From Opeltia flavorubescens (lineage: Eukaryota > Ascomycota > Lecanoromycetes > Teloschistales > Teloschistaceae), in assembly GCA_000442125.1 (NCBI GenBank), contig KE546967.1, positions 868,001 to 932,000 on the forward strand: a DNA stretch of 64,000 bases, given 5' to 3'. A program made the translations under genes and the position numbers. Each line of letters starts with the position of its first letter. Position 1 is the first letter of the stretch. Positions 52,604 to 64,000 of the stretch are shown in pieces. The notes under the pieces were generated by a model. That model did no database searches and was not told where the DNA came from. It saw only the letters and a list, made by a program, of their open reading frames with translations.

Positions 52604-52849
52604 AATAATAATCTAATTTATTATAATATTATAGAACTATTATATAATTACGGTTAAAATATTATATCGCTCTATTATACTTGTAAAAAAAAGATCTATA
52701 TAATTAAAAAAATTCCTTTTAAAATTTATAGCTCTCTAGATATTAATATATATATATTCTCTATATATAATTTTATATATATAATAGTAAAACGTTAAAC
52801 TATTATCTATATTTTTATTTAATTTTTCTACTATTATATCCTTTTTATA
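52604..52849 (+). repeat. 3' LTR of element A
   Basis: About 246 bp, same orientation as 29,478-29,734, followed by the target duplication ATTAT. Confidence 0.75.
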
Positions 52850-53689
52850 ATTATTAAAAATTAGATTTTTTATTTAAAAAATTAAAAATTTTAAAAATTA
52901 TAAAATTCGAAATAATTAATTAATTTAATTTTTTAATTAAATTAATAATTTTTTCTTATTTAATAATTCCTATTATATAAAATAAAAAAAAATTAATAAT
53001 TAAAAAATTAAATAAATTAATTATTTTTTTTTAAATAATTTTTTTAAATTTTTTTTATTTTTTAAAAAATAATTTTTATATTTTTTTAATTTTATTAAAT
53101 TTTTTAGTTTTATTAAATTTTTTAGTTTTATTAAATTTTTTAGTTTTATTAAATTTTTTAGCTTTATTAGATTTTTAAGCTATACTAGCTTTTTTAATTC
53201 TATAAATTTTTTTAATAAACGTATAATAAATATCGCTAATATAAACCTTCTATAATTAATAATACTACTAATTTTTATTTAAAATTAAAAATTTCTATAT
53301 TATTTAAATACATTTATTTAGCGCTTTAAATTCAATTATTTTATATATTATTATATAAAAAATTAAAGGAATTATATAAACTATTAAATTTAATTAAATT
53401 TTAATATTTTTTATTTATTAAACGCAGCTTATAGCTAATAGATAAACGGGTAAAAATTAATTTCTTTTTTAACTGGACCTTTTTTTTACGAGATCTATTA
53501 TATAAAAAATAGATAAAAAATTATTTATTTATAAAATCTACAATTATATAAATATAAATATTAAAAAGCGCTAAATTTAATTAAATAAATATATTTATAA
53601 AAACTTTTTTAAATTATAAAAATTATTTAATTTTATTTATTTTATTAGTTTTTTATTTATATAATATAGCTATAATCGATATTAATAAT
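52850..53689. other. AT-rich sequence between element A and the second hAT-like element
   Basis: No gene. It contains an 18-bp tandem repeat (53,090-53,179). A 230-bp stretch (about 53,450-53,680) is a diverged inverted match to about 56,190-56,360, both around AAAAAGCGCTAAATTTAA. Confidence 0.5.
53090..53179. repeat. 18-bp tandem repeat, about five copies
   Basis: Unit TTTTATTAAATTTTTTAG repeated four times exactly from 53090 to 53161, with a fifth diverged copy to 53179. Confidence 0.85.
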
Positions 53690-54131
53690 TAGATTTATTA
53701 ATCGGTCGGGTATTTTTAATAAAATTAGGAATCGAAATCGATTTAAATCGAATTATAAATTTTTATAATTCGATTTAAATAATTTTAAATTAAATTTGAA
53801 TAAAAATAATTAAAAATAGTAAAATTTTATAAAAAACCGCGTTGATATAAAAAAATTATAATAATTATATAAATTTCTTTTTTAATTTTTTAATAAATAA
53901 TTAGTAATATTTATAATATATTTTATATTATAATAATTTATATAAAAATTTTTTTTAAAATTAATATTAATTTTTTTATTAGTTTTATAGTAAAATTAAA
54001 TTAAATTATAATTAATATTAAATTTAAAAATTAGATCTAATTCGATTAAAATTAAATCGAATTTTAATTCTAAAAATTAATATCGATTCGAGTTTAATTT
54101 AAACCGATTTAATTCGATTTAATTAATTTTT
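53690..54131 (-). mobile_element. Short non-autonomous hAT-like TIR element, copy 2
   Basis: This is the reverse-oriented relative of 28,064-28,440, alignable almost over its whole length (for example the shared core around TATTAATTTTTAG and the end around ATTCGATT...CGATTTCGATT). The flanks are TTAATAAT on both sides (53682-53689 and 54132-54139), an exact 8-bp target duplication. Length 442 bp; the difference from copy 1 lies mainly in an extra internal AT stretch. More heavily AT-shifted than copy 1. No coding capacity. Confidence 0.72.
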
Positions 54132-54139
54132 TTAATAAT

Positions 54140-54807
54140 AAATAAAATTATTAATTTTTAATAATAAACTTTTTTTTTATTAATAAACGGTTTTTTAATT
54201 TATTTCTATTATTTAAAATTAGTATTAGTATTATTAATAATTTTATTATTATCTAAAATTAATTTCCGGTTAAAATAACGTTTATATTTTTTTATTAATA
54301 TTTTAATATTATTTAAACGGTATTTAAATATCTATTAAATATTTTTAAATCTATAATTAATTTAATTAATAGAATATTAAATAAAATTTTTTAATTTTAA
54401 ACTTTTTATTATTATTAATAAAAACTATAAATATTAATATATAATAGCGCTAATAAATATTATTATAAAAATTAATAGAAAACGTTAAATATATTATTAA
54501 TATTATATTATAAATTTTAATAATAAATATAAATTTTAAATAATAAACTAATAATTTAATATAATTAATAATTTTAAAAAAATTTATTAGCTATTATTTA
54601 ATTTTTTTAGAAGTAAATTTTAATATATTATAGCTTTAATATAAATATATTTCTATAAAATTACTAATTTTAAAATAAATAAATAAAAAGTATATATTAT
54701 TATATTTTTTTATTTTATTATAATAGAAATAATAATATTTTAAATATTAATATATATAAACTAGTATTCTTTTATAATTTCTAATATTATAGTATTTTAT
54801 ACTAGTA
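54140..54807. other. AT-rich spacer, nothing recognised
   Basis: About 670 bp of CpA/TpG-poor DNA with no recognisable gene, terminal repeat or element family member. Confidence 0.5.
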
Positions 54808-55180
54808 TTAGACTATTAGTTTAATGGGATTTTACTGCTAGTAACTAATAGCTAATAGGACTAGCAACTGGTAAAGCTGCTAGTTAGTATAATATAGCGA
54901 GAACTTCTATATACTATAACGCTACTAAATTTAAACCGATTTTTATAGTTTTTATATTATTAAAATATATTTATTAAACGCTTTAAATAAAACTACTATA
55001 TTTACTATTATATATTCCAATAATAAAGTTATTTAACTATAGAAAAATTAGTTATTTTAATAATTTAAAGTACAAACCGGATTTATAACTATAGTTATTT
55101 AATATTAATAAAGTTTATATTTATTTCGAGTCGGAAAATCGTTAAAAAACGTTTTCTAATATATATATAATTATAACTAT
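54808..55180 (+). repeat. Repeat family D, copy 3
   Basis: Starts TTAGACTATTAGTTTAATGG, followed by the CTGCTAG/CTAATAG-rich zone and, near 55,115, the ATTTCGAGTCGGAAAA block shared with copies 1 and 2. It is in inverted orientation to the copy ending at 63,273, which raises the possibility that both are terminal inverted repeats of one 8.5-kb DNA transposon. Confidence 0.65.
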
Positions 55181-56999
55181 ATTTATAAATTTATTAGCTT
55201 TTAAAATACTTTAATTATTATAATAATTTGACTATATTATAATTAAAAAAATAATTAATTATTTAAAATATTTTCTAATTAAATAATTTGTTTGGATTTA
55301 ATAAATATAAAAGGTTAATTATTTTATAAATTTAAAATTCGAATAATATTAAATTATATATTTTAAATATAAAATTATAATTTACAAAATTATTTAAAAC
55401 TGTTAAAATTAATAAAAAAATAATAAATTATATTTTAAAACTATATAATATACTAATATAATTATATATAATAATTTTAGCGATTTAATTAAATTATTTT
55501 AATTTATTATTAGTTTATAAATAATAAATAATAAAATATTATAAATTAATTTTTAAAATTTTAAATAATTAAAATTATAATTAATCTATAAATTTTTTAT
55601 TATAATTTAAAATAATTATTATTTATAATATAATTTAATTTAATTTTATTTATTTATTTAATAATTTTTTAATTTATTATTTACCGTTTTAAATAGTTTA
55701 TTTAAATATAAAAATAACTATTTTAATAAATTTATTTATTATTAATAAATAATAATTATATTTTTTATATAATTTTTATAAAATAAAAATAAAATAAATA
55801 ATAAATATATAGAATAGTTTTATTAGATTAAATATTAGCTATAAAATTTTGTATAAATAATAAAAAAATATTTAATTAATTTAATACTATAAATAATAAT
55901 AAATAAATTTATATAATTTTATTAATATATTATATATTTTAAAGTTTTTTATTAAATATTCGTATATATATATATATATATATATAATTAAAGTAGCTTA
56001 TTTTATTATATACTAATTAAAATACTTTTTTTTTTAAATTTATAAATATTATTATATATAAATTTTATTTATTATTATCGAAATAAAATAGCGTGTTAAT
56101 AGTATAATATAATAGTTTAATAATTTTTTAATCTAATTTTATATTAATTTTAATAAATTTTTTAATTTTAATCTAGTAATTTTATTACGGCTATATTGTA
56201 TAAATAAAAAGTTAATAGAGTAAATAGAGCTAAATAGTTATTATAGCCCGAAAAAGGCTTTTTAAATAAATTTATCTATTTAAATTTAGCGCTTTTTAAC
56301 GCCTATATTTATTTAATTATAGATTTTATAGATAAATAGTTTTTTATTTTTAATATTTACTATTATTTTATTTTTATTATATATTAAATAATAATAATTA
56401 ATTATTATTTATAGATAATTTAATATTGACAACTTTTATATATATATACTATTAACTATTATATAGTATTAGATTTTCCGGATAAATTTATTACTTTTTC
56501 GTTTATTAAATTACTATTTTTATATTAATATTCAATTAATAAAGACTAATTAAAATATATTCTAGCTTTTAAATTTTTTAGCGAAATTTTAAATATTTTT
56601 TATAATAATTTAAAAAATTTAATCGATTTTATTATTATATTAGCTTTTATTAAAATTATTTTTTATATTAAAATATTTTAAAAATATATTTTATAGTTGT
56701 AAAACCGGAGGTTTAGCGGGTATAAAATTTGTAAAAAATAGGGCTATATTTAATTCAGATAGCGTTTATATTTAATAAAAACTCTATAGATTTTAAACTA
56801 TTATTTTTTTAATAATTAATTTTATTATTATTTAAATAAATATCTTTTAAATTCTATTATATAATTTTATTCACTCGGGGTTTATAAATTATTTATCTAG
56901 CGACTTTATAATTTTAATTATTTTTTAATTATAAAAAATTATTTAATAAAATAATAAAAAGAATTTAAAAAAAAAATCTCGTGTATAAATTTTAGAATA

Positions 57000-59900
57000 A
57001 CTAGAAGCTTTATAAAAAAACCGAATTATAAAATTTAATAATAACGAGTAGAATTTATTTAAAAATTTAGATAGAAATAATAAAAGTAATTTAACGCATA
57101 AATTTTTATTTAATAAAAAAAATACTAAAATAATAAATAATTAAATAAACGAAGCTTTTAATAAATTAATTTTATTAAAAGAAAATAGAATATAATTATA
57201 ATAAATTCGGTTATATATTTAAAAATTGAAATTAAAAAATAAATTATTAAAAATTTATTTATTAATTATTAAATTAAAAGTTAATATAAATTATTAAAAA
57301 TAATATAACAATAATTATTATTAGTTTTTTTTAAATATTAAAAAAAAATTAATAAGCTAAAAATATTTAATAAATAGCTATATATTAAATAGAAAAATTT
57401 AATATAATAGTTTATTAATTATAAAAAATATATTAATATTTTATAAAAAAACTTTTTTATTAAATAGAAAGAAATTTATTAAATAACTTTTAAATTTATT
57501 AATAAATTTAAAACTTAATAATATAATTATATTAAATTATTAAATATTAAAAATTAATTATTTTTTTAAAATTATTTTATTAAATATTATAAAAATATAT
57601 TTAATAATTTAATAATCCGGAATATATAAATAAAAATCTAATTAAAATTTATAAAATAATTAAAATTATAATTAGTATTTATATTTAATTAATATTTATA
57701 ATAATAATATAATAATTTAAATTATTTAAAAAATAAATTTATAAAAATTTTTTATTTATAAATTAAAATAAATAAAAAAATTAATAATAAAATATTATAA
57801 AATTTTAAAAAATTAAAAATCTATTAAACCGTTTTAATATAATATATTATATAAAAATAATATTTATAAAAAATAAATATTATATTTAAATTATAGGATA
57901 AAATATTTAATAAAAATATTTTATTTTTTAAATAAAATAATTAAAAAAAGAATTTATAAAAAATAAAAAAAAATTTAAATTATAAGAAAAATTATAATTA
58001 AAATTTAATTTAAAATTTAAAAAAATATAAAAAAATAATATTTAAAATAAAATTTTAGATTTATAAAAAAAAAAAAAAAATAATTTTATATATTTTAAAT
58101 TTATAGAAAAATAGAAAAAATATAATAAAAAAAAAATATAAAAAAAAATAAATTTTTATAGATTATTATTATACTAAAATTATTTATAATTAAACGGTAA
58201 ATATTTATTATAATAATTTTTTTATATATTAATATTTTTATAAATTTTTAAATAATTTATTATTTAGTTAATTTTAATATAAAAAAAATTTTTATTTTAT
58301 AAATATTTATTAAAAAAATCTTTTTATTTAAAAATTAAATAATTTTAAAATAAATTAAAATAAAAAATAATTATTAAATTTTATTCTATAATTTTTATTT
58401 ATTAAATATAAATTTAATAAATAATTATAAAATTAAAAAATAATATTTTATTTATTATTATATTATAAATATATATAAATATAATATAATTTTAGATTAT
58501 TTTTAGCTAATTAAAATAAATATTAATATTTATTAATAAAATTAAAAATAAATTTTTAAAAATATTTTTATTTTTTATAAAATAGTATTAAATTAAATTA
58601 ATATTTATATTATATAAAACCTTATTAAATTAATAATATTTAAAATAAATAAAAAAAATAGTATATAAATTATATATTTTAATTAATTAATATTTAATTT
58701 AAAAATTAAAAGAATTATAATAAAATTAATAAAATATAGTATAATATAAATTAAAAATTTTAAAATTCTACTAGTTTTATAAAATTTAATAGAGTTTTTT
58801 TTTAAAAAATTTACTAATATTTTAAATATATATAATTAAATAAAATATTTTATAAATTTAAAATTAAATAAATAATAAAAAATAAATTTAATTTATAATA
58901 TATTATTAAATAAATTAAAAATAATTTAAAATTATTTTATTAATATATAAATTAAAAATTAAATAAAACTTTTAAATAATATAAATAAAATATTAAAATT
59001 ATTTATTAAAAAAATAAATAGTAATTTATAATTATAAATAAATTATAAAAGTTTTAATAAAATTATTATTAAAAATAAATACTATTTATTTTTATTATTA
59101 AAAACTTTAAATAGATTTATAAATATAAAATAATTTATAAAAATTAATATTTATAATATTTATTATTATATTAAAATTAAATAAAAAAATAAATAAAAAA
59201 TTATATTTTAAATTTATTATAAATAGTTTAAATATTAAATTATATTATTTAATTTTATAAATAGTTTTATTATATTTTAATTATATATTAAAAAACGTTA
59301 TAATTTTATTTAAATATAATTTATATAATTTCTTTAAATAATATATTAATTTATTTTAAAAATAAAAAAAAAATATTAAAAATATATTTATAAAATTATT
59401 AAAATTTTATTAAAATATAATTTATATATAAAACTATTAAAATATATTTTTAATTATATTAAAATTATATTTTTAGATTTTATATTAAATTAATAAAAAA
59501 TTTATATAAAATTTTTAAAAACTAAAATTATAAATAAATAACTAATATTAAAAAATATAAAAAATATTTTAGTATTTTTAAAATTTATAAAATTTTATAA
59601 ATAATTTTTGTTTTAATTAATTTAATATAAAATATAAAAGAAATATAAATTAAATTTAAATTTATTTAATTTAATAAAATATAAAAATTTTTTAAAAAAC
59701 TAAAAAAACTTTTTATTTTAACCTTTATTTTATAATATTATAATATAAATATTAAAATTTATATAAAAATAAATATATTAAAATATAAAATAAAGGGGAT
59801 ATAAAATCGCTAGATAAATAATCTATAAAACTCGGGTTAACGGAACTATATAATAAAATATAAAAAATATTTATTTAAATAATAATAAAACTAATTATTA

Positions 59901-60000
59901 AAAAATTAATAATTTAAAATCTATAAAATTTTTATTAAATATAAATACTACCTGTATTAAATATAGTTTTATTTTTTATAAATTTTATATTTATTAAATT
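57000..60000 (+). mobile_element. Fossil Ty3/gypsy-like remnant
   Basis: Plus-strand sequence around 58.9-59.7 kb keeps the spacing and residue pattern of a Ty3/gypsy reverse transcriptase, more decayed than in elements A and B. A charged, gag-like stretch lies upstream (about 57.2-58.1 kb). Terminal repeats were not found, so the ends are only approximate. Very many breaks; probably old. Confidence 0.4.
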
Positions 60001-62229
60001 TTTAATTTTATAATTTTATTTTTTTTAATTAAATTTAATCCTTTAAATTTTATTAATAAATAATAAATTTATATAATATACTTCTACTTTTTATTAGCCG
60101 GTATATAGCTATAATAAAATTTATAAAAATTAATTTTATAAATTATAAATTAACGAATTTTATATATAATTATAAAATTTTAATATTTTATAATTTAATT
60201 AAAAATATAATTATTTTTTTAATTTATTTAATTAATTTAAATAAATTAAAATAATTATTTTAATTTTATTTAAATATTTTTAAATTATAAATTTTCTATT
60301 TATAATATTTATTTAATATTATTTTATAAAATTTAAAAAATTAAACTTATAAATAAATATATTAAAATTTTATTTTTTTATTTATTATAAAATAATTTAA
60401 AATAATATAAAACTTTTTTAAAACTTTTTTAAAAAAAAATTTTATAAATTTTAATTTTTAACTATATTAAATTATTTTTAAATAATAAATTTATAAATAA
60501 ATAATAATTTTATTATATAATTTTTAAATTTAAAATATTATTATATTTAATATATAATAATAAAATATTTTAAATTTATTTTAATAATATTAAAATATTT
60601 TTTATTATATAAAATAATTTAAAATTTAATTTTTAATTTTAATTTATTTTTAAAAAATATATAATAATAAATATTAAATAAAAAAAATTTTTTTTTAAAA
60701 TTATATTTTTTAAAAAATTATAAATATAATAAAAAAATAAATAATTATTTTTTTATTTAATTATTATTTATTAAATTTCTTTTTATTTTTATAATATTTT
60801 TTTAGCGAATATTTTTTAAAATATTTAAATAATTATATTTTTTTTTAAATTTTTATTTTTTATTAAATTATAAATCTTTTATAGATTTTTTTTATTTTAA
60901 ATTTAAAATTATAGTCTACTATATAAATATAAATTTTAGCTATTATTAAAATTTCCTTATTAAATTATAGCGCTAGAATTAAAAATTCTTTTTATTTTTT
61001 TAAAATTTTTATTTAATTTTATAAATTCTAGTTAATTTAATAAATAAATAAATTTAAAATTAATTTTTTTAAATTCTTTATATAACTTTTATTATAGTTT
61101 TTTTACTTAAAAAAAATTATAAAAAAAAACTATAATTTAAAAATAAATAAAAAATAGATTTTTTAAATATTTAAATTATTATTTTATAATTTATAATTTT
61201 AATAATATTTTTAAATAATTATTTAAATTTTTAAATTTTTTTAAATTAAATATTAATATAATTTTTTTTAATTAATAAAAATTTAATTTAATATATATAA
61301 TATATTAAATATTTTATAATAAATTTTATATATATTTATTATATATTTATAGAAAAAATTATTAAATAAAATTATTATTTTTTTATTAATATTTTTATCT
61401 AGAAATAAACTTTAAAATTATTTTTATTTTTTAATAATAATATTTTTAAAAATTTAAAATAAAATTTTATATAAAATATAGATTTATAAATATTATTATT
61501 TTAATAATAATAAATATAATTAAATCTTTTATTTTTATAATAAAAAAAATTTTTATTTTTTTATAAAATAATAAATATATTATTAATATATTATAATCTT
61601 AATTTTTATTTATAAAATAAAATAATTATATAATATATTATTAAAATTAATAAATTTATTTATAAATTGCTATAATTAGGCGAAGGTATTAAATTATAGT
61701 ATATATTTTTTATAAACTATTTTAGCGAGTTATTATTTATTATATTATTATAACTAAAATAAATATATTATACTTTTAATAATATATAAATTTAAAAAAA
61801 CCGTTTAAAAAATTTTAATAATATTATTATAAAAATAAAAAATATAAAAATAATATTTATTAAAAATATTTAGATATTATTTAATATTAACTATTTTAAC
61901 GTCCGATTATAAATATTAATTCCGAATATAATTATAATAATTATTATTAAAATATTTTATAATTTTTTTTAAAATAAAAAAAGGTAATTTAATATTTATA
62001 ATAGTAATAAAAACTATAAAACGCTAAAATTAAATTTTTTATAAAAAAATAAAAATAAATAATATAAAAAAATAATAATATACTAATTACTATAAAATAT
62101 TTTATATTATATATTTTAATATCTATTTATATATTTAAACTATATATAAATAAACCAGCCGAATATATTTTCTACTATATATTAATATCGGAGTTTTTTT
62201 ATAATTCTATTAATTTTATTGATTAAAAA

Positions 62230-62900
62230 TAAAGCTAATATATAGAATAATTAGCGTACTATTTGAAATAATTATTAATAGTTTTTATTTAAGGCTAATA
62301 CTCCGCTATAATAAAACTCAACTGAGAACTAATAAAATTATAGCTATTAATAATATAATAATAATCGGAATTTTTATAAAAGCCGTTAATTTAATAAATA
62401 GCGAGTTTATTTTTAATAGGAAGCTTTTAATAAATAGGTTTTAAATAATAAAATAAAATAGTATTAAAAATATAAAAACGGCTTTTATTAATTAATAGAT
62501 TTTATTAGAATTAAATATATAATCGATAAAAAATTTAATAAAACTTTATATACTATTATAAAAAACTCTAACTAGTATAATAATATAATAAAATTTTATT
62601 TTATTATAATAAAAAATATAATATTTAAATGTAAACCTATAAAAATATATTAATATAATAAATATAATAAATATATCAAAGTTTTTAAATTAAATAATAT
62701 TTTATACTGTTATTTTCGCGCTAGTAATAATAGAAAACGATTTTTAATTATAGCTACTATAATTAAACTAAATATTATATTAAATATTTTAAAAATATTA
62801 GTATAAACTTATTTAAAATAAATTAAACTGTTTAAAAGTATATTAAAAATTATAAAATTTAAAATTATTAAATTACTATTATTATAGATACTTTAATTAA
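62230..62900 (-). repeat. Interior part of repeat D, inverted match to 63,275-64,000
   Basis: Read in reverse, this stretch aligns with the plus strand from about 63,340 to the window end, including AATTAACGGCTTTT and ATACTAGTTAGAG landmarks. It continues inward from copy 4 of family D, so it represents internal sequence of the longer D element. Confidence 0.6.
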
Positions 62901-62904
62901 TTTC

Positions 62905-63273
62905 TTTAAATCTAAAAAATATCCTTTATTAATTTTTCGACTTGAAATAAATATAAAATTTTATTAATAAATATTAAATAAAAATAGATCTATTTTAAGT
63001 TTAACGCGTTTTTATATTTTAATTATTAAAATAGCTAGTTTTTTTATAATTTAATAACTCTACTAGTTTTATCTATAATTATATATATAATATTTTAATT
63101 GAAACCGTTTAATAAATATATTCTAATAATAAAAATATTTTTAAAATTAGACGAGGATTAATAGCGTTATAATATATAGAAGTTCTAGGCGTATTAAATT
63201 GGCTAGGATCTGGTTTCTAGCCCTATTAACTGCTAGCTGCTAGCAATAAAATTCTATAGGAATAATAGTCCAG
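62905..63273 (-). repeat. Repeat family D, copy 4 (reverse orientation)
   Basis: The reverse strand from 63,273 begins CTGGACTATTATTCCTATAG and contains TTTTATTGCTAGCAGCTAGC, as in copies 1-3, then the TTTCAAGTCGAAAA block. About 370 bp. Confidence 0.68.
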
Positions 63274-63274
63274 G

Positions 63275-64000
63275 ATTTATTTTTTATATTTAATTATAAA
63301 CGAATATTTATAATTATATATAAATATTTCTTAAAAATAAAACCTATTATTAATATATTTTTTATAATCAAGCAAATTAATTATAATATCTATAACGCTA
63401 ATAATTTTATAATTTTTTGTTTAATAATTTTTAATATTTTTTTAAATAATTTATTTAATTTTAAATAAATCTATATTAATACTAATAGATTATTTTGTTT
63501 AATAGTTTGTTTAATTATAATAACTATAGCTAAAAGTAGTTTTTTATTATAATTAAAGCGTAGATATTAATATAAAATATTATTTAATTTAAAAATTATA
63601 TTATATTTATTTTATTAATAAATTTTTATTAATTTAAATATTATATATTTTATTATAATACAATAATACCCTTTTGAATTATTATACTAGTTAGAGTTTT
63701 TAATAATAATAAATAAAATTTTATTAAATTTTTTATTTATTATATATTTAGTTTTAATAAAATCCGTTAATTAATAAAATTATTTTTATAATTTTAATAT
63801 TATTTCGTTTTATTATTTAAAATTTATTTATTTAAAGTTTTTTATTAGAAAAAAGCTTACTAATTATTTAATTAACGGCTTTTTTATAGATTCTAGTTAT
63901 TATAATACTATTAATAGCTATATTTTTACTAATTTCCGGCTTGATTTTATTATAATTAAATAATCGCTCTAAATAGAAATTATTAATAATTATTTTATAT
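63275..64000 (+). repeat. Repeat family D, copy 5, truncated on the left and cut by the window edge
   Basis: Plus-strand sequence homologous to the inner part of copy 4 and its interior (62,900 down to 62,230) but lacking the outer end. Its junction with copy 4 at about 63,274 suggests that copy 4 inserted into an older copy. Confidence 0.5.

Larger units (their letters stand above)
29478..52849 (+). mobile_element. Element A: fossil Ty3/gypsy LTR retrotransposon, outer element of a nest
   Basis: Two direct terminal repeats (29,478-29,734 and 52,604-52,849) enclose 23.4 kb, of which about 15.75 kb is later insertion. The flanking 5-bp sequences are both ATTAT (29473-29477 and 52850-52854), supporting one insertion event. 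Coding remnants run on the plus strand: reverse transcriptase around 32.0-32.4 kb and integrase around 34.1-34.5 kb, the RT-then-integrase order of Ty3/gypsy. Sequence after the polymerase resumes near 51.0 kb. It is thoroughly broken by RIP, with too many breaks to count. Age cannot be read from LTR divergence because of RIP, but it is the oldest member of the nest. Confidence 0.8.
27850..64000. other. AT-rich, RIP-degraded repeat block
   Basis: Nearly all sequence is A and T, and CpA and TpG dinucleotides are almost absent over long stretches (for example 30,001-31,300). Remaining C and G sit mainly in CpG, CpT and ApG. This is the footprint of repeat-induced point mutation, established for Pezizomycotina. 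The block holds nested transposable elements and no intact gene. Runs of undetermined bases occur near 31,570-31,600 and 52,446-52,483. Confidence 0.92.

Noticed and set aside
27850-64000. Mitochondrial origin or a centromere because of the extreme AT content
   Set aside because: CpA/TpG depletion, LTR pairs and nested elements explain the composition as RIP; no mitochondrial genes or RNA genes were seen. A centromeric location cannot be excluded but nothing in the sequence shows it.

Overview
The window is nuclear DNA of a filamentous ascomycete (Pezizomycotina). Genes have short GT-AG introns with CTAAC/CTGAC-type branch points. The set includes an FlbD-type Myb regulator, a fungal-type long O-GlcNAc transferase, Sec23, Tfc4, Vts1 and ribosomal protein L12. 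An adjoining AT-rich block has the CpA/TpG-depleted composition left by repeat-induced point mutation (RIP). I cannot name the species.

Region 1 (1-27.6 kb, base-balanced) carries eight genes. Seven lie on the minus strand: an NCBP3-like cap-binding protein (cut by the window edge), a Myb/SANT-like protein, flbD, an OGT of about 1,675 aa, RPL12 (5 exons, 165 aa), SEC23 (7 exons, 770 aa) and TFC4 (6 exons, 1,077 aa). VTS1 (2 exons, 634 aa) is on the plus strand, divergent from TFC4. The roles are mostly housekeeping: mRNA 5'-end binding, sporulation control, protein glycosylation, ribosome, COPII coat, Pol III initiation and RNA decay. They do not form a pathway cluster. About 4.9 kb without a recognisable gene separates OGT from flbD. 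The part next to flbD is pyrimidine-rich on the coding strand and holds two tiny upstream ORFs, one of them a bare ATG-TAG.

Region 2 (about 27.85-64 kb) is an AT-rich, RIP-degraded repeat block that starts within 600 bp of the VTS1 stop. It contains a three-level nest of fossils. A Ty3/gypsy element A (29,478-52,849; LTRs about 250 bp; flanks ATTAT) was entered by element C (about 35,245-50,995, unclassified). C was then entered by element B (36,944-44,622; same family as A, opposite orientation; flanks AAAAG). Two short hAT-like TIR elements (28,064-28,440 and 53,690-54,131) have 8-bp target duplications. Another repeat family (D, about 375 bp terminal unit) occurs four to five times. A further gypsy remnant lies near 57-60 kb. 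No intact gene was seen in this block.

I found no convincing new biological system. The observations most worth checking are the nested-element chronology with target duplications, the RIP-marked target duplication of the first hAT-like element, the extra 1.5 kb between integrase and 3' LTR in the gypsy family, and the flbD leader.
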